Below the pieces are notes generated by a model that was given only the letters and a program-made list of their open reading frames with translations, did no database searches and was not told the DNA's origin. Below are positions 26,901-34,863 of a DNA stretch of 64,000 nt, one piece after another (position 1 is the stretch's first letter; each line of letters begins with the position of its first letter). The stretch is from Candidatus Undinarchaeales archaeon (lineage in GTDB: Archaea > SpSt-1190 > JASMDC01): contig JASMDC010000013.1 of the NCBI GenBank assembly GCA_030753015.1, positions 1-64,000 of the forward strand, read 5' to 3'. Position numbers and translations under genes: made by a program.

Positions 26901-29900
26901 TGTTGTGAGATAGGCGTCCAGGAACGTGTCCATCTCGTCCAGTCGCTCGATAGAACCGCAGGGATTATCTGTGCCTTCTTCCATGATGATGGTGCGTAGG
27001 TTGGCCCCCAGTTCGGCGGTGGGTGCGCCGTTCCATGTGACGTTCGAGGTGAAGACACGCAGACCGCGCAGTGTGCATGCGCGCTTGGTACGGAGGACGT
27101 CGCGGACGCAGGTCGCGATACCCTCGGCGCTGGGTGCCGGCTCGGTACCGGGTGCACCGGGGGCGACTGAATCCCCTTCGGTCATGCAGGTCCCAACACG
27201 GGTAACCAATGGGCACGCCTCTACGTCGAATCCCTCCCACTGCGTGCATGTGGCCGTGCAGAGTGCGGCAGCGCTAGCATAGCTGAGACCGTCGGCGAAG
27301 TACACGGACAGTCCCGCTTCGTCGTGGTCGGCGATTGCGTTACCGATAAGTGGCGGGGCGTCCTGGTCCGTGCTCGTGCATCCTCCATAGGTCGCCCCGA
27401 GCACGCGGACATCGGCCAGACATCGTCCGCACTGCTGTTCGAGGACGTTGCGGAGCGCAAGCAGGTCGTCGCGCACGCGCGAAAGGAGCGCACGCCGCGC
27501 CCGCAGGTAGCCGTCCAGGTACTCGAGCCTACTAACCTCGCTCTCGTGGTGGAAGGATACGCACCGGCCGTCCGGTAGAACCCTCAACACATCGTCAAGG
27601 CACTCCTCTTCCGGATCCCCATCCCGGCAGGGCTTTGGGGACCGCATGGCCGCGTCCTGGAGCTTGCCGAGCTCGTCGTCCGGTGACACGGGTACCCACT
27701 CGCCATCGCACACGGCACGGTCGGCCCCCTCACCGCATCTCGGGGTGATATGGACCGCGTCGTTGCCCTCGGCATCGCACACACCGGCCACCGCCAATGG
27801 CAGGGTTGCTCGCTCCCGGTCCCGGAACCGTGCTCCGACAGCACCGCCCTCCGGGGCCAGCCGCCACAGGTCCGCCGAGTACGAGAACAGGGGCTGGGTC
27901 CAATCGAGGCCATAGCCCTTGTTAAGGCTCTGTCTTGCGATTCCGCGCCAGGCACTGTAATGGAGCGCCCGCTGACGCAGGGCGTGCTTGGTCATTCCTG
28001 TCGCCGTACCGATGGCCAATCCCATGTCCTGAAGCACTTCGGTGGCTGTGAGAGAGGTCGCCTTACCCATCACGTCAAGCCCACCGTCCAACGCCTGGGC
28101 GTTCACCTTCTCGATCGCTTCCAGGACCAGGTCCCGTGCTGCGGGCTGGCCGCCGGACAGCGCTTCTCTCGAAAAGACCCGCTCGAGCGCCTCCCGGATG
28201 GGGCCGATGAAACCTACGCTCCCGAGCATGTCTATCGCTGCACGCTCGGTGATACCGAAACGAAGGGCGATCCGCCGGCCGGTCCGCTTGATATGTGCCT
28301 CGAGGAGGATTGCATTGAGACCGTCCACCATCTCACGTTGGAACTGCGAATGGGCCGCCGCGGTTGCCTCCTCGAACGCCTCAGGTGTCAAGGTCTTCCC
28401 GCCCCGCGCCATGAACTCCTTGTTGAGGTGCTTGGCATAGATCGCACCCGTGTCGATGGACGGGAGGAGCTCGTCCAGGTAGCTGTACGTTGCCGCACGG
28501 AGCGTTTTCCCGTCGGAGAACCGGGAGACGAGATGCCTCAGGTCCATGTTGTTCGCGACCCCCTTCAGGGCCGAGGCCCTGCTGACCATTCCTGGAGGAT
28601 ATTTACGTGAAAAGAACTCGACCTGTGCGTCGAGCATCTTCCTGCTCAAGGTTGCCGGATCGCCTGCGAACGGGCCCGCCTCTTTCGCTCCTTTCGCGAA
28701 GGCAGCTCGTGCCTGCTTGAAGGCCTCGTCACCTATCCGCTCTTTTAGCAATAACTGACCCTCGGGGCCGATAGCGTCGAACCCTTCACGAAGGAGTAGG
28801 TATTTCGTCCGTTTACCTGTACCGGTCACCGGTCGCGCGAGGATCTTGCCCAGCCCTTCTGTCATCTCTATGGCCACCTTCTCCACGTTCAGTTCTGAAA
28901 GTCCCTTCCCGATGGTCCGGCCGATATCGATACCGAGCTCCCTGGACCCTAAAGGTAACCGTTTCGGCATGCGTGCGTTCATACCAGCCATGAGAGCGGT
29001 GGCCTGGTCGACCGAGAAACCTATGGTATGGAGCCTTTCGGCCACGGTCGCCCATCCATCGCCGTCCAGAGCATCGAGATGACGCAGCGCGTCATCCGTG
29101 AACTTGAACCATCCGCCCTGCTTTGGAACAGTGAATGCACCATTGTCCCAGATCTCGGGTACAAGGGTCGAGGGGGACCTGAATGTGTACCTCGGTGGAG
29201 CTTCCATACCCCTGCGCATCATATCGTCAAGACCCCTGCCCATGCGCTCGGCCAGTTCCCGCTGCACGTCGTCGGCAGGCTCTGCAAGGATCAAGCGCGC
29301 TGTGTCGAGGGCGGATCTGGCGGTCTCACCGGCCGTCACCTTGACCGCGAACTCCCCGGCCTCCCCTCCGGCCTCCTCGGCAAGCTCTTTGGCTGCCCGT
29401 CGCACCGAGTTCGCGCCAGCCGTCGCGGCCCCTTCGGTCACCTCCATCCCGAGCCGGGTGGCGACCTTGGGAGCGTAGTGCGTGAGCAGATAGCTGCCCG
29501 CACCGCCGACCTTCGTGTTGATCCGCATAGGGAGATAGTAGGGGCTCCGTGCCAGATACTGGGCCGCATCGGTGCCCGCTTCCGTCGCGAGCTTCCCATG
29601 CCCCGTGATCTCGGCGACCGCGCTGGCCGCCCCTGCGGTATAAAGCAGCGATGCCCCGTGGCCGAGGAGCTCGCCCGTGCCGGACTTCGAGTATCCACCT
29701 GTGTAGAGGTGCATGCAGTACCCGTCATCGACGCCTGGCAGCGCTTGGTCCGACTGGTGGTAGAGCAGATCGGCCATGAGGGCCGGATCGAGCTCCCGGA
29801 AGTACGGATTCACCTGCTCCTCGCCGGCCCCTACCAAGTCGGATACGACAGGGTAGGTAGTACCCTCGTTCTCCACGTGCTCGATGATGGACGTACCCCG

Positions 29901-32087
29901 CCCCGAGACCGCCGTACGCTCCAGCTCGCGGATGGTGTAGAACCATGGCGGACTGCCCGGAGAGAGCGGCTGCCCTTGCCGGTCGGTCGGTGTCCACGCT
30001 CCCTGCTCGTCGAGCACCTCGATGCCGTCGGTCCCACGGGCTAGGACGGGGCCTCCTGCAACGGTCACGATGACCGGCTCCTCGTCCGGCGCGGTGCACG
30101 TCGTGATCACACCGAAAACGAGGGCCTGGACCTTGGCAGGATCGGGTACCAGCTCGTGTACTATGCGGGATTTGAACGAGCTCTTGTGCGTGGAGTCCAA
30201 TAGGACCCCGGTCGCGCCCCAGAGGGCTGTCTGAAAAGTCGTATCACGCTCCGATCCGCCCACGGCCAATCTCCCGTTGAACGAACAGGCACCCTTCTCC
30301 CTGGCATAGGGTCCGGATTCGCACAGCTGCCGCATCACGTCCAGGATGGCCCGGTCCTGTGGGCCATCATCATCAGCGGCGAGCTGGTTGTGCGGGCACG
30401 CGAGGTAGGAACGGGATGCCAAGTGCACCTTCCATGGAAGCCCGCGCGCACCCTTGGCCTGACGCTGAGTGACCGATGTCCCGTCATCCCCGAGCGACAT
30501 GGAGGCAAGCAGTCCACGGGGGCAGCGTGCCAGCGCCTCCTGATCGAGCGTGCCGTCATCCTTGCGGAAGCTCGGTCCCAGCACCAGCGCCACTCCGATG
30601 TCCACTGAAGCCCCCGTGACGCTATCTCCGCCATCGGTGATCTCGACCTTGCCCCCGTAGCGGTGGGCCATCGACAGGTCATGGGACGAGAATTGCTCCA
30701 GCATCCAACCAGCCGGACCGGCGCCGATGGTACCGGTGTTCCTGTCCAGGGCGCACGAGCGCATGCAGTAGAGACCGAAGAACATCCGAGATGCCGCTTC
30801 CGCCTGTTCCTTCTGTTGAAGACCATAGGAGCGGATCGCTTTCTCTCGCGTTGTATATTCAATTCTTGATACCGCGTCCACACCCGGAGTGTCTGTCAAC
30901 CCTTGTCCTACTGTGGCACCGGCCATTCCCAGATCACGGGTCAAATAGAACCAGGGCATCGCCTCACGCAGCGCGCCCTCCATCACTCCCAGGGCCTCCT
31001 GGGACATCCTGCTCCGGACGATCTGGTGGCCGAGGTTGTTCTCGTAGCAGTCAATGGCGAGGTCGAAGCACGAGGCGCAGGCGTTGTCGTCCTCCAGGAC
31101 ACGTCGCACCTGGTCACGGCACCTGATGAGGGGCGAATGGGAGATGAGCGTCTCCAGCTCAAGTACGTATCGTCCCAGGAGGTCGGCCATGAGCCGTGTC
31201 TTCTCGGCGTAGCATTTCCGTCGTCGCTCGGTCGCAAGGCCTTCGCACTTGCCCACGTGTATGGACACTCGGGGATCCATCAAACGCAGCATGCCTATGG
31301 CGTCTACTGACCGTGCGGCCGTGAATACGACCTCCTTCGCGCAGTGAGCGGTATCACAGGTCGTGGGGTACTGGGGACAGCTACAATCCTCGGCATTATC
31401 GGCGCACGCATCGCACTCTTGGCACCTGCGGGCGAGCGAACCGTCATGCCAGATCAGGTCCTTGGCACGCCGTGCGGTCCATTCCGCGACATCGAGGTCC
31501 CCGAACGCTGTGTCGAAGCCCTTCGTGAATATGTCATATCTGGTAACCTTGAAGTCGCAGAGGTTCTCTGCAGGCGTGAGTTCGGTGACCGCAGTGAACT
31601 CGTCCTTCAGGTACTCGGCCCGCAGCATTTCACCAAGACAGACGGGCACTCCATAAAGAGGCGTGCTCTCTGTGAAGGACCATTCGGCGCAGAACCGTCG
31701 GCCGTCCGGATCGAGGATATCACCTGCGTCGCACACGAGCACGACATAGGCACGGTCCACGTCATCATACGCTAGCTCGTCGATGGTCACGAACGATGGG
31801 ACCACGTCCATATCGAGCCCGAGGGCTTCGGATAGGATGAGGCCGCTCTCCTTGTCGTCCCCTTCCGGAAGGAGCCCGTCCGGGAGTACGAGGACACCGC
31901 CCCGCGCCACCTCCTTCATAATGTGGGCTGCGGTGTCGGCCGTCAGCTTCCTTCCAGAGAGGGCCTGTCGCCGCAGGTCTTGGCAGCTCGCCCCATCAGC
32001 GAGGGCAGGCAAGGTGACGAGAAAGACTATGAGAAGGAGTCCGAAGGCTCGTGGAACAAGACATCTCGGAACAATTTCCCCCCCCAT
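23976..32087 (-). CDS. Giant secreted Cys-rich protein with long helical insert (family A, copy 2), 2,703 aa
   Basis: ATG at 32087, followed at once by a run of G (eight in all counting the ATG's G). A signal peptide lies at about residues 9-31 ('AFGLLLIVFLVTLPALADG'). Conserved with A1: 'CASCFDLAIDCYENNLG' near 340, 'CMHLYTGGYSKSGTGELLGH' near 791, 'GLDWTQPLFSYSADLWRL' near 1,395, a 'TYGGC' site, long Cys-rich regions and the terminal Cys domain ('YDLVYCTGSACMTREDMNGG'). Between the YTGG and DWTQ blocks A2 carries about 560 residues of mostly helical sequence, against about 150 in A1. It lacks the TSP3 calcium repeats, having instead an acidic Pro/Glu-rich hinge. No anchor or catalytic motif is seen. 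It starts 27 bp after the PurM-like gene; a weak TATA-like CTTAATTC at about 32,113-32,121 may serve it. Confidence 0.85.
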   Translation of the reverse strand: MGGEIVPRCLVPRAFGLLLIVFLVTLPALADGASCQDLRRQALSGRKLTADTAAHIMKEVARGGVLVLPDGLLPEGDDKESGLILSEALGLDMDVVPSFVTIDELAYDDVDRAYVVLVCDAGDILDPDGRRFCAEWSFTESTPLYGVPVCLGEMLRAEYLKDEFTAVTELTPAENLCDFKVTRYDIFTKGFDTAFGDLDVAEWTARRAKDLIWHDGSLARRCQECDACADNAEDCSCPQYPTTCDTAHCAKEVVFTAARSVDAIGMLRLMDPRVSIHVGKCEGLATERRRKCYAEKTRLMADLLGRYVLELETLISHSPLIRCRDQVRRVLEDDNACASCFDLAIDCYENNLGHQIVRSRMSQEALGVMEGALREAMPWFYLTRDLGMAGATVGQGLTDTPGVDAVSRIEYTTREKAIRSYGLQQKEQAEAASRMFFGLYCMRSCALDRNTGTIGAGPAGWMLEQFSSHDLSMAHRYGGKVEITDGGDSVTGASVDIGVALVLGPSFRKDDGTLDQEALARCPRGLLASMSLGDDGTSVTQRQAKGARGLPWKVHLASRSYLACPHNQLAADDDGPQDRAILDVMRQLCESGPYAREKGACSFNGRLAVGGSERDTTFQTALWGATGVLLDSTHKSSFKSRIVHELVPDPAKVQALVFGVITTCTAPDEEPVIVTVAGGPVLARGTDGIEVLDEQGAWTPTDRQGQPLSPGSPPWFYTIRELERTAVSGRGTSIIEHVENEGTTYPVVSDLVGAGEEQVNPYFRELDPALMADLLYHQSDQALPGVDDGYCMHLYTGGYSKSGTGELLGHGASLLYTAGAASAVAEITGHGKLATEAGTDAAQYLARSPYYLPMRINTKVGGAGSYLLTHYAPKVATRLGMEVTEGAATAGANSVRRAAKELAEEAGGEAGEFAVKVTAGETARSALDTARLILAEPADDVQRELAERMGRGLDDMMRRGMEAPPRYTFRSPSTLVPEIWDNGAFTVPKQGGWFKFTDDALRHLDALDGDGWATVAERLHTIGFSVDQATALMAGMNARMPKRLPLGSRELGIDIGRTIGKGLSELNVEKVAIEMTEGLGKILARPVTGTGKRTKYLLLREGFDAIGPEGQLLLKERIGDEAFKQARAAFAKGAKEAGPFAGDPATLSRKMLDAQVEFFSRKYPPGMVSRASALKGVANNMDLRHLVSRFSDGKTLRAATYSYLDELLPSIDTGAIYAKHLNKEFMARGGKTLTPEAFEEATAAAHSQFQREMVDGLNAILLEAHIKRTGRRIALRFGITERAAIDMLGSVGFIGPIREALERVFSREALSGGQPAARDLVLEAIEKVNAQALDGGLDVMGKATSLTATEVLQDMGLAIGTATGMTKHALRQRALHYSAWRGIARQSLNKGYGLDWTQPLFSYSADLWRLAPEGGAVGARFRDRERATLPLAVAGVCDAEGNDAVHITPRCGEGADRAVCDGEWVPVSPDDELGKLQDAAMRSPKPCRDGDPEEECLDDVLRVLPDGRCVSFHHESEVSRLEYLDGYLRARRALLSRVRDDLLALRNVLEQQCGRCLADVRVLGATYGGCTSTDQDAPPLIGNAIADHDEAGLSVYFADGLSYASAAALCTATCTQWEGFDVEACPLVTRVGTCMTEGDSVAPGAPGTEPAPSAEGIATCVRDVLRTKRACTLRGLRVFTSNVTWNGAPTAELGANLRTIIMEEGTDNPCGSIERLDEMDTFLDAYLTTLQGMDAGWERMQEASRCIANAPYPDMDPCACVPFPESGQGNDDAYRALVALWKPRHDACVAFENGEVAAKLFEAAAHADTSDLILDDFSLLLEQLVIAARGDLEPGAADLLRDLYRDMPADAVSEDAVAPVGMLWDIAHDIVVEADQQIPFMLSPKYDEGVLATLLDGECQCTGGDDTGCFQGIHERGAPACTAEGELDEQCLGDRIADALRDRPLATANGAVFGDEGVGIVPGSCTFACGNPTTGPNEQGTFPACVRCPDEIWSVNPVDCDVEHPYPFDTLADRTAFIINASYPGPIPMVCSLKAADRGREIARRTLLQATIASIASLDVRRIFPDPECFDIEGGGLDPYERVHEAVSCQDACSMFRSPGGVPGSLYGYCRASVSADGTVAGECHCAWDDDPVGVHTGRPCPLPQGAAVYRALQTYCRDEYGCRGFTNAFNAQEGRFACLCNGMGPLDVDLADAVRDELSDLRVVSTIFEVEGEPVGPDGPHRAFFDEEVVGCAELENTGMGQFRGTVTSALVDRRGLVEGEEAVDEVILSSGDTVVVCTTPTTVSDSLLGSGGAATLALRMSAMTGERSVLEERILGTPLRVAFGQPGLDEARMEGDVSEGATTVGARVYPVAVLRNNRNSPLDAMVTVAVVDERGRAITTDAIPVAGVPPGESFTVEGEGHDVRVEDVGKRIRAKVTVVNDFGVPVLDETGGPGIRVVAPTLIATDVSFVDETESLRAASIGPCDLVSVNVVLENPTTASFSGTVEVGLLHERSGTVLGLTRTHITVDAGGGDVLLSSNNVRPQRQGTFRAHIRAVGGDDIPWRLVPGPAARTRLNVPADHPCEGAPVEDAWEDDGDLEVPEGTIEASTFADLKDAPAWVPEGEVAEEGTQEGVPDTSVPDEAPVDVTCPDDPPSNRYDLVYCTGSACMTREDMNGGRYMRIEGCFCPTGITPRIEETVHGSKLSAETATCCVPCHASRAG

Positions 32088-32113
32088 TTAATCTACATTG
32101 GATAGGAGCAGAA

Positions 32114-33082
32114 TTAAGAGTCTTTGCTACGGACCGGACGAGGCCACATCCCGGCCACACCGCCGTGCTTCAGGTCCACCACAGGCGCCTCTTGTCCCCC
32201 GAGTCCCACACGCAGCACACCTGAGCCATCGGTCTCGCCGACCACGGCAGTGGTGAAAGGCCCGTCCAGAGCCCTGATGAGCTCATCCGGCCGGTCCGTG
32301 GTGAACACGAATCCCCGTGCCGGATAGACGAGCGACCAGCGATCAACCAGTACGCTATCGGGACGGGGGATTCGGTCCGCGTGGACGATGCCGCCCACGG
32401 TGCTTGTCTCAAAGAGCATCCCGAGCGTACCGATGATTCCCGGATTGCTCGCGTCCTTGCCCGCCGTCGCTAGGTGCCGTTTTGCTACCTCGCGTATGGC
32501 ATCATGTGCTTCCCTGTACCGTTCCGGCCCCTCATTATCAGGGGGCCGCCACGCGAGAGGCCAGCGCGGATGGGCCTCTCCCGTCAGGTCCACGGCGACC
32601 ACGATGGCGTCACCAGGTGACGCGCCACTTGAAGTGAGAAGGGCGTCACGGGGCACGGTCCCTAGCGCTGTGGCGCTCACGCCGGTCCGCGGTGCGTCTG
32701 GATGGATATGCCCACCGACCACGGGGACACCGAGCAGGTCTGCACCCTCTTGGAGCCCCGCGAGCACGCTGGGAAGGTCGTCATCATGAGCCGACACTAC
32801 ATTGACGATGGCGAGGGGAGTCCCCCCCATGGCGACTATATCGTTTACGTTCACGAGCACGGCGCACCGCCCTGCGAACCGAGGATCGGCCTCCACAAGA
32901 TCAGCGATGATACCGTCCGCTGCAAGGAGCAGGAGCTCATCACCGCCACGGTCGATGACGGCCGCGTCCTCACCCCAGCTCGAGGGGGGTACGCCGAGGG
33001 TCTTGCAGGCCTCTCCCAGGGGCGATTTCCGAACGAAGCCACGGTGCTCCCTGACGGCACTGGCGAGGGCACGGGCGTCCAT
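32114..33082 (-). CDS. PurM/AIR-synthase-like protein of the methanogenesis-marker-2 / sll0787 type, 322 aa
   Basis: The frame is open to 33622, but the upstream part is antisense to the Lrp gene. The ATG at 33082 (MDARALASAVREHRG) has a TATA-like TCTTAAAACC about 20-28 nt upstream. PurM-superfamily marks are 'SWGEDAAVI' (ATP/phosphate-binding loop), 'LLLLAADGI', 'CAVLVNVNDIVAMGGTPLAI' (the hallmark VNDI.AMGG), 'VPVVGGHIHPDAPRTGVSA' and, in the C-terminal half, 'GKDASNPGIIGTLGMLFE'. That last motif is typical of the methanogenesis marker 2 / sll0787-like branch rather than PurM, HypE or SelD. The branch has no firmly established reaction; an ATP-dependent phosphoryl or amidine-type activation is expected from the fold. 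No methanogenesis gene is seen nearby. Confidence 0.8.
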   Translation of the reverse strand: MDARALASAVREHRGFVRKSPLGEACKTLGVPPSSWGEDAAVIDRGGDELLLLAADGIIADLVEADPRFAGRCAVLVNVNDIVAMGGTPLAIVNVVSAHDDDLPSVLAGLQEGADLLGVPVVGGHIHPDAPRTGVSATALGTVPRDALLTSSGASPGDAIVVAVDLTGEAHPRWPLAWRPPDNEGPERYREAHDAIREVAKRHLATAGKDASNPGIIGTLGMLFETSTVGGIVHADRIPRPDSVLVDRWSLVYPARGFVFTTDRPDELIRALDGPFTTAVVGETDGSGVLRVGLGGQEAPVVDLKHGGVAGMWPRPVRSKDS

Positions 33083-33218
33083 GACGTGGGTGGGCCCGTT
33101 CGGTTTTAAGAGTGTTTGCCCCAGCACTCCACCTGACAGATACGATGTATCGTCATCACAGAGTAGAAAGCATAAGGTTTTTATTGGCCATCCTCGGAAG
33201 AAAGCTCGTGATGTGCCC

Positions 33219-33710
33219 ATGAAGATCGACAGCCTTGACGTTTCTATCCTGCGCCATCTCCAGAATGACGCACGGACCTCTTTCAATGCGATCGCCAAGG
33301 CCTGCGATACGACCACCGATACGGTGAGCAAGCGTTTCAAACGCATGGTCCGTGACGGACTGGTGCGCAAGACCACCATCATCAAGGATCCCCGCCGGTT
33401 CGGCCAGGACTGCATCGCCATCTTCGGCATCTCCGTGGGGAGGCCGGTGACCGATACCACCCTGGAGCATCTCCAGCGGGTTCCGGGCGTGCTCTTCTGT
33501 AGCCACAGCTTCGGAGCGCACGACATCATCGGTATCGTCGTAATGGACTCGATCGACCACTTGGGGAGCATCCAGGAGCGTATCCGGGACATCCCCTCGA
33601 TCAAGGACCTCCACATCAGCATCTTCGTGGGAGACTACCGGCTATGCCCGCACAACCTGGAGTTCGACGTTGAGGGCAGCTGTTGGGAGACCAAGAGGGG
33701 TGAAGCCTGA
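33219..33710 (+). CDS. Lrp/AsnC-family transcriptional regulator, 163 aa
   Basis: N-terminal winged helix-turn-helix 'LDVSILRHLQNDARTSFNAI' then 'TTTDTVSKRFKRMVRDGLV' (residues about 5-55), and a C-terminal RAM-like (ligand-binding/oligomerisation) domain with 'GVLFCSHSFGAHDIIGIVV'. ATG at 33219 is chosen (MKIDSLDVSIL); an in-frame GTG two codons earlier is possible. A TATA-like GTTTTTATTGG at about 33,174-33,184 lies upstream. Its TGA overlaps the ATG of a second Lrp gene (TGATG), so the two are translationally coupled and may form hetero-oligomers. It is divergent from the PurM-like gene, whose promoter shares this region and may be a target. Confidence 0.9.
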   Translation: MKIDSLDVSILRHLQNDARTSFNAIAKACDTTTDTVSKRFKRMVRDGLVRKTTIIKDPRRFGQDCIAIFGISVGRPVTDTTLEHLQRVPGVLFCSHSFGAHDIIGIVVMDSIDHLGSIQERIRDIPSIKDLHISIFVGDYRLCPHNLEFDVEGSCWETKRGEA

Positions 33711-34165
33711 TGGCCGGCGACATGGACGAGATCGATCACGGCATCATCATGCGGCTCGAGAACGATGCACGGACGCCATTCTCGGCCATCGCCAAGGAGC
33801 TGGGCACATCGGTCGATACCATCCGCAACCGATTCCGCAAGCTCCAGCGCCTGGGTATCGTCCGCGGCTCGACAGCGGTCATCCGGCCGGAGAAGCTCGG
33901 GTACGAGGTCATCGTGTTCTTCGGCGTCACCGTGCGACTCGGATCCCACGAGGAGCTCTTGGACAAGATCATCAAGATCCCGTCCATCTTAGTGGCCACA
34001 CAGACAGTGGGACCCCACGACGTGATGGCCATCGGAGCCGCGAAGAGCTTCGCCCACCTGGACAGGATCGTACAAGCCATCCGCAGCCTCCCGCAGGTGT
34101 CCGGTATCGACATGACCTTCAGCATGGGGCCCATGGAGCTCCACTCCCAGTACTTCCTGTTCTAG
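33710..34165 (+). CDS. Lrp/AsnC-family transcriptional regulator, 151 aa
   Basis: Second of a coupled pair (TGATG junction at 33708-33712). The winged HTH is 'IDHGIIMRLENDARTPFSAI' with the recognition part 'TSVDTIRNRFRKLQRLGIVR'. The RAM domain follows ('ILVATQTVGPHDVMAIGAA', 'FAHLDRIVQAIRSLPQVSGI'). Its length is typical of the family. It differs from the neighbour mainly in the effector-domain loops, so the two probably respond to different ligands or form a heteromer. The physiological ligand (commonly an amino acid) cannot be told. Confidence 0.92.
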   Translation: MAGDMDEIDHGIIMRLENDARTPFSAIAKELGTSVDTIRNRFRKLQRLGIVRGSTAVIRPEKLGYEVIVFFGVTVRLGSHEELLDKIIKIPSILVATQTVGPHDVMAIGAAKSFAHLDRIVQAIRSLPQVSGIDMTFSMGPMELHSQYFLF

Positions 34166-34228
34166 CTGGAGCATCCCGGCCGACAGGTATTTATCCGAGC
34201 ACGGGCTCTTTGCTGTTAAGGGAGCATC

Positions 34229-34810
34229 GTGAGACGCGTTCCGTCAGGGAGAAGGGGTCAGACCCAACCAGTCATTCTCGTGCTCGTCATCGGCCTCATC
34301 GTGGCGGGGTACGTCGGTAGTGATCTCATCGAGATGGTCGGAGAGGGTCTCCACTCGTTCTGGAAGAGCTTTACAGGAGAAAAGCAGGCCCTGGAAACCC
34401 GGATTGAAGTAATCACCGTATACGGCTCCACTGACGTGACGGGCCCTCGTGCCAATCCGTACTGTGTGGCCAGCTGTTCGCCCGATGATGCGAGCCTCAG
34501 GCTCGTGCTCAAGGTGAAGAACACCGGTGAACACGACATCAAGCGAGGCCAGTACGATGAGCTCAAGGTCTACATGGGCGGCGTGCCGCTGGACAACGAC
34601 ACCGGCTACCGCCTCGACCACACCGTGGACCTCGGTAAGCGGGATGGCATGATGGATATCCCTCTCAACGTCACCTGTGCACAGGTGGGTGCCTCTACTG
34701 GATCGTCTGTGACGTTCGAGGTCAGACCGCCGAAGGGACAGGTAGGATCGATCGAGGTAGGGTGTGCCGAGTGCTGTGGTGAGCACACGACCTGCCTGAC
34801 GGCCTGCTGA
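34229..34810 (+). CDS. Pilin-like secreted protein with class III signal, 193 aa
   Basis: GTG at 34229 preceded by GGAG at proper spacing, with a TATA-like TATTTATC near 34,185. The N-terminus 'MRRVPSGRRGQTQPVILVLV' has a basic stretch, RG/Q, then about 18 hydrophobic residues. This matches the archaeal class III signal pattern and resembles B1 and B2. The rest is a beta-rich ectodomain of about 150 residues ('SLRLVLKVKNTGEHDIKRGQ' resembles a CARDB/COG1361-type module) with Cys clusters ('NPYCVASCSPDD', and 'GCAECCGEHTTCLTAC' at the very end) that suggest disulphides. It lies between the Lrp pair and the dihydrolipoamide dehydrogenase. A pilin-like surface component is likely; whether it joins the A-B-C system is unknown. 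Confidence 0.75.
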   Translation: MRRVPSGRRGQTQPVILVLVIGLIVAGYVGSDLIEMVGEGLHSFWKSFTGEKQALETRIEVITVYGSTDVTGPRANPYCVASCSPDDASLRLVLKVKNTGEHDIKRGQYDELKVYMGGVPLDNDTGYRLDHTVDLGKRDGMMDIPLNVTCAQVGASTGSSVTFEVRPPKGQVGSIEVGCAECCGEHTTCLTAC

Positions 34811-34863
34811 AGGCCGGGACCACCCCATTAATTACTTAAGCCTGGGCCAGGAAGGCGTCAGTC

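Noticed and set aside
33083-33622. 180-residue N-terminal extension of the PurM-like protein
   Set aside because: It is antisense to the Lrp gene; the family N-terminus begins at the ATG at 33082.
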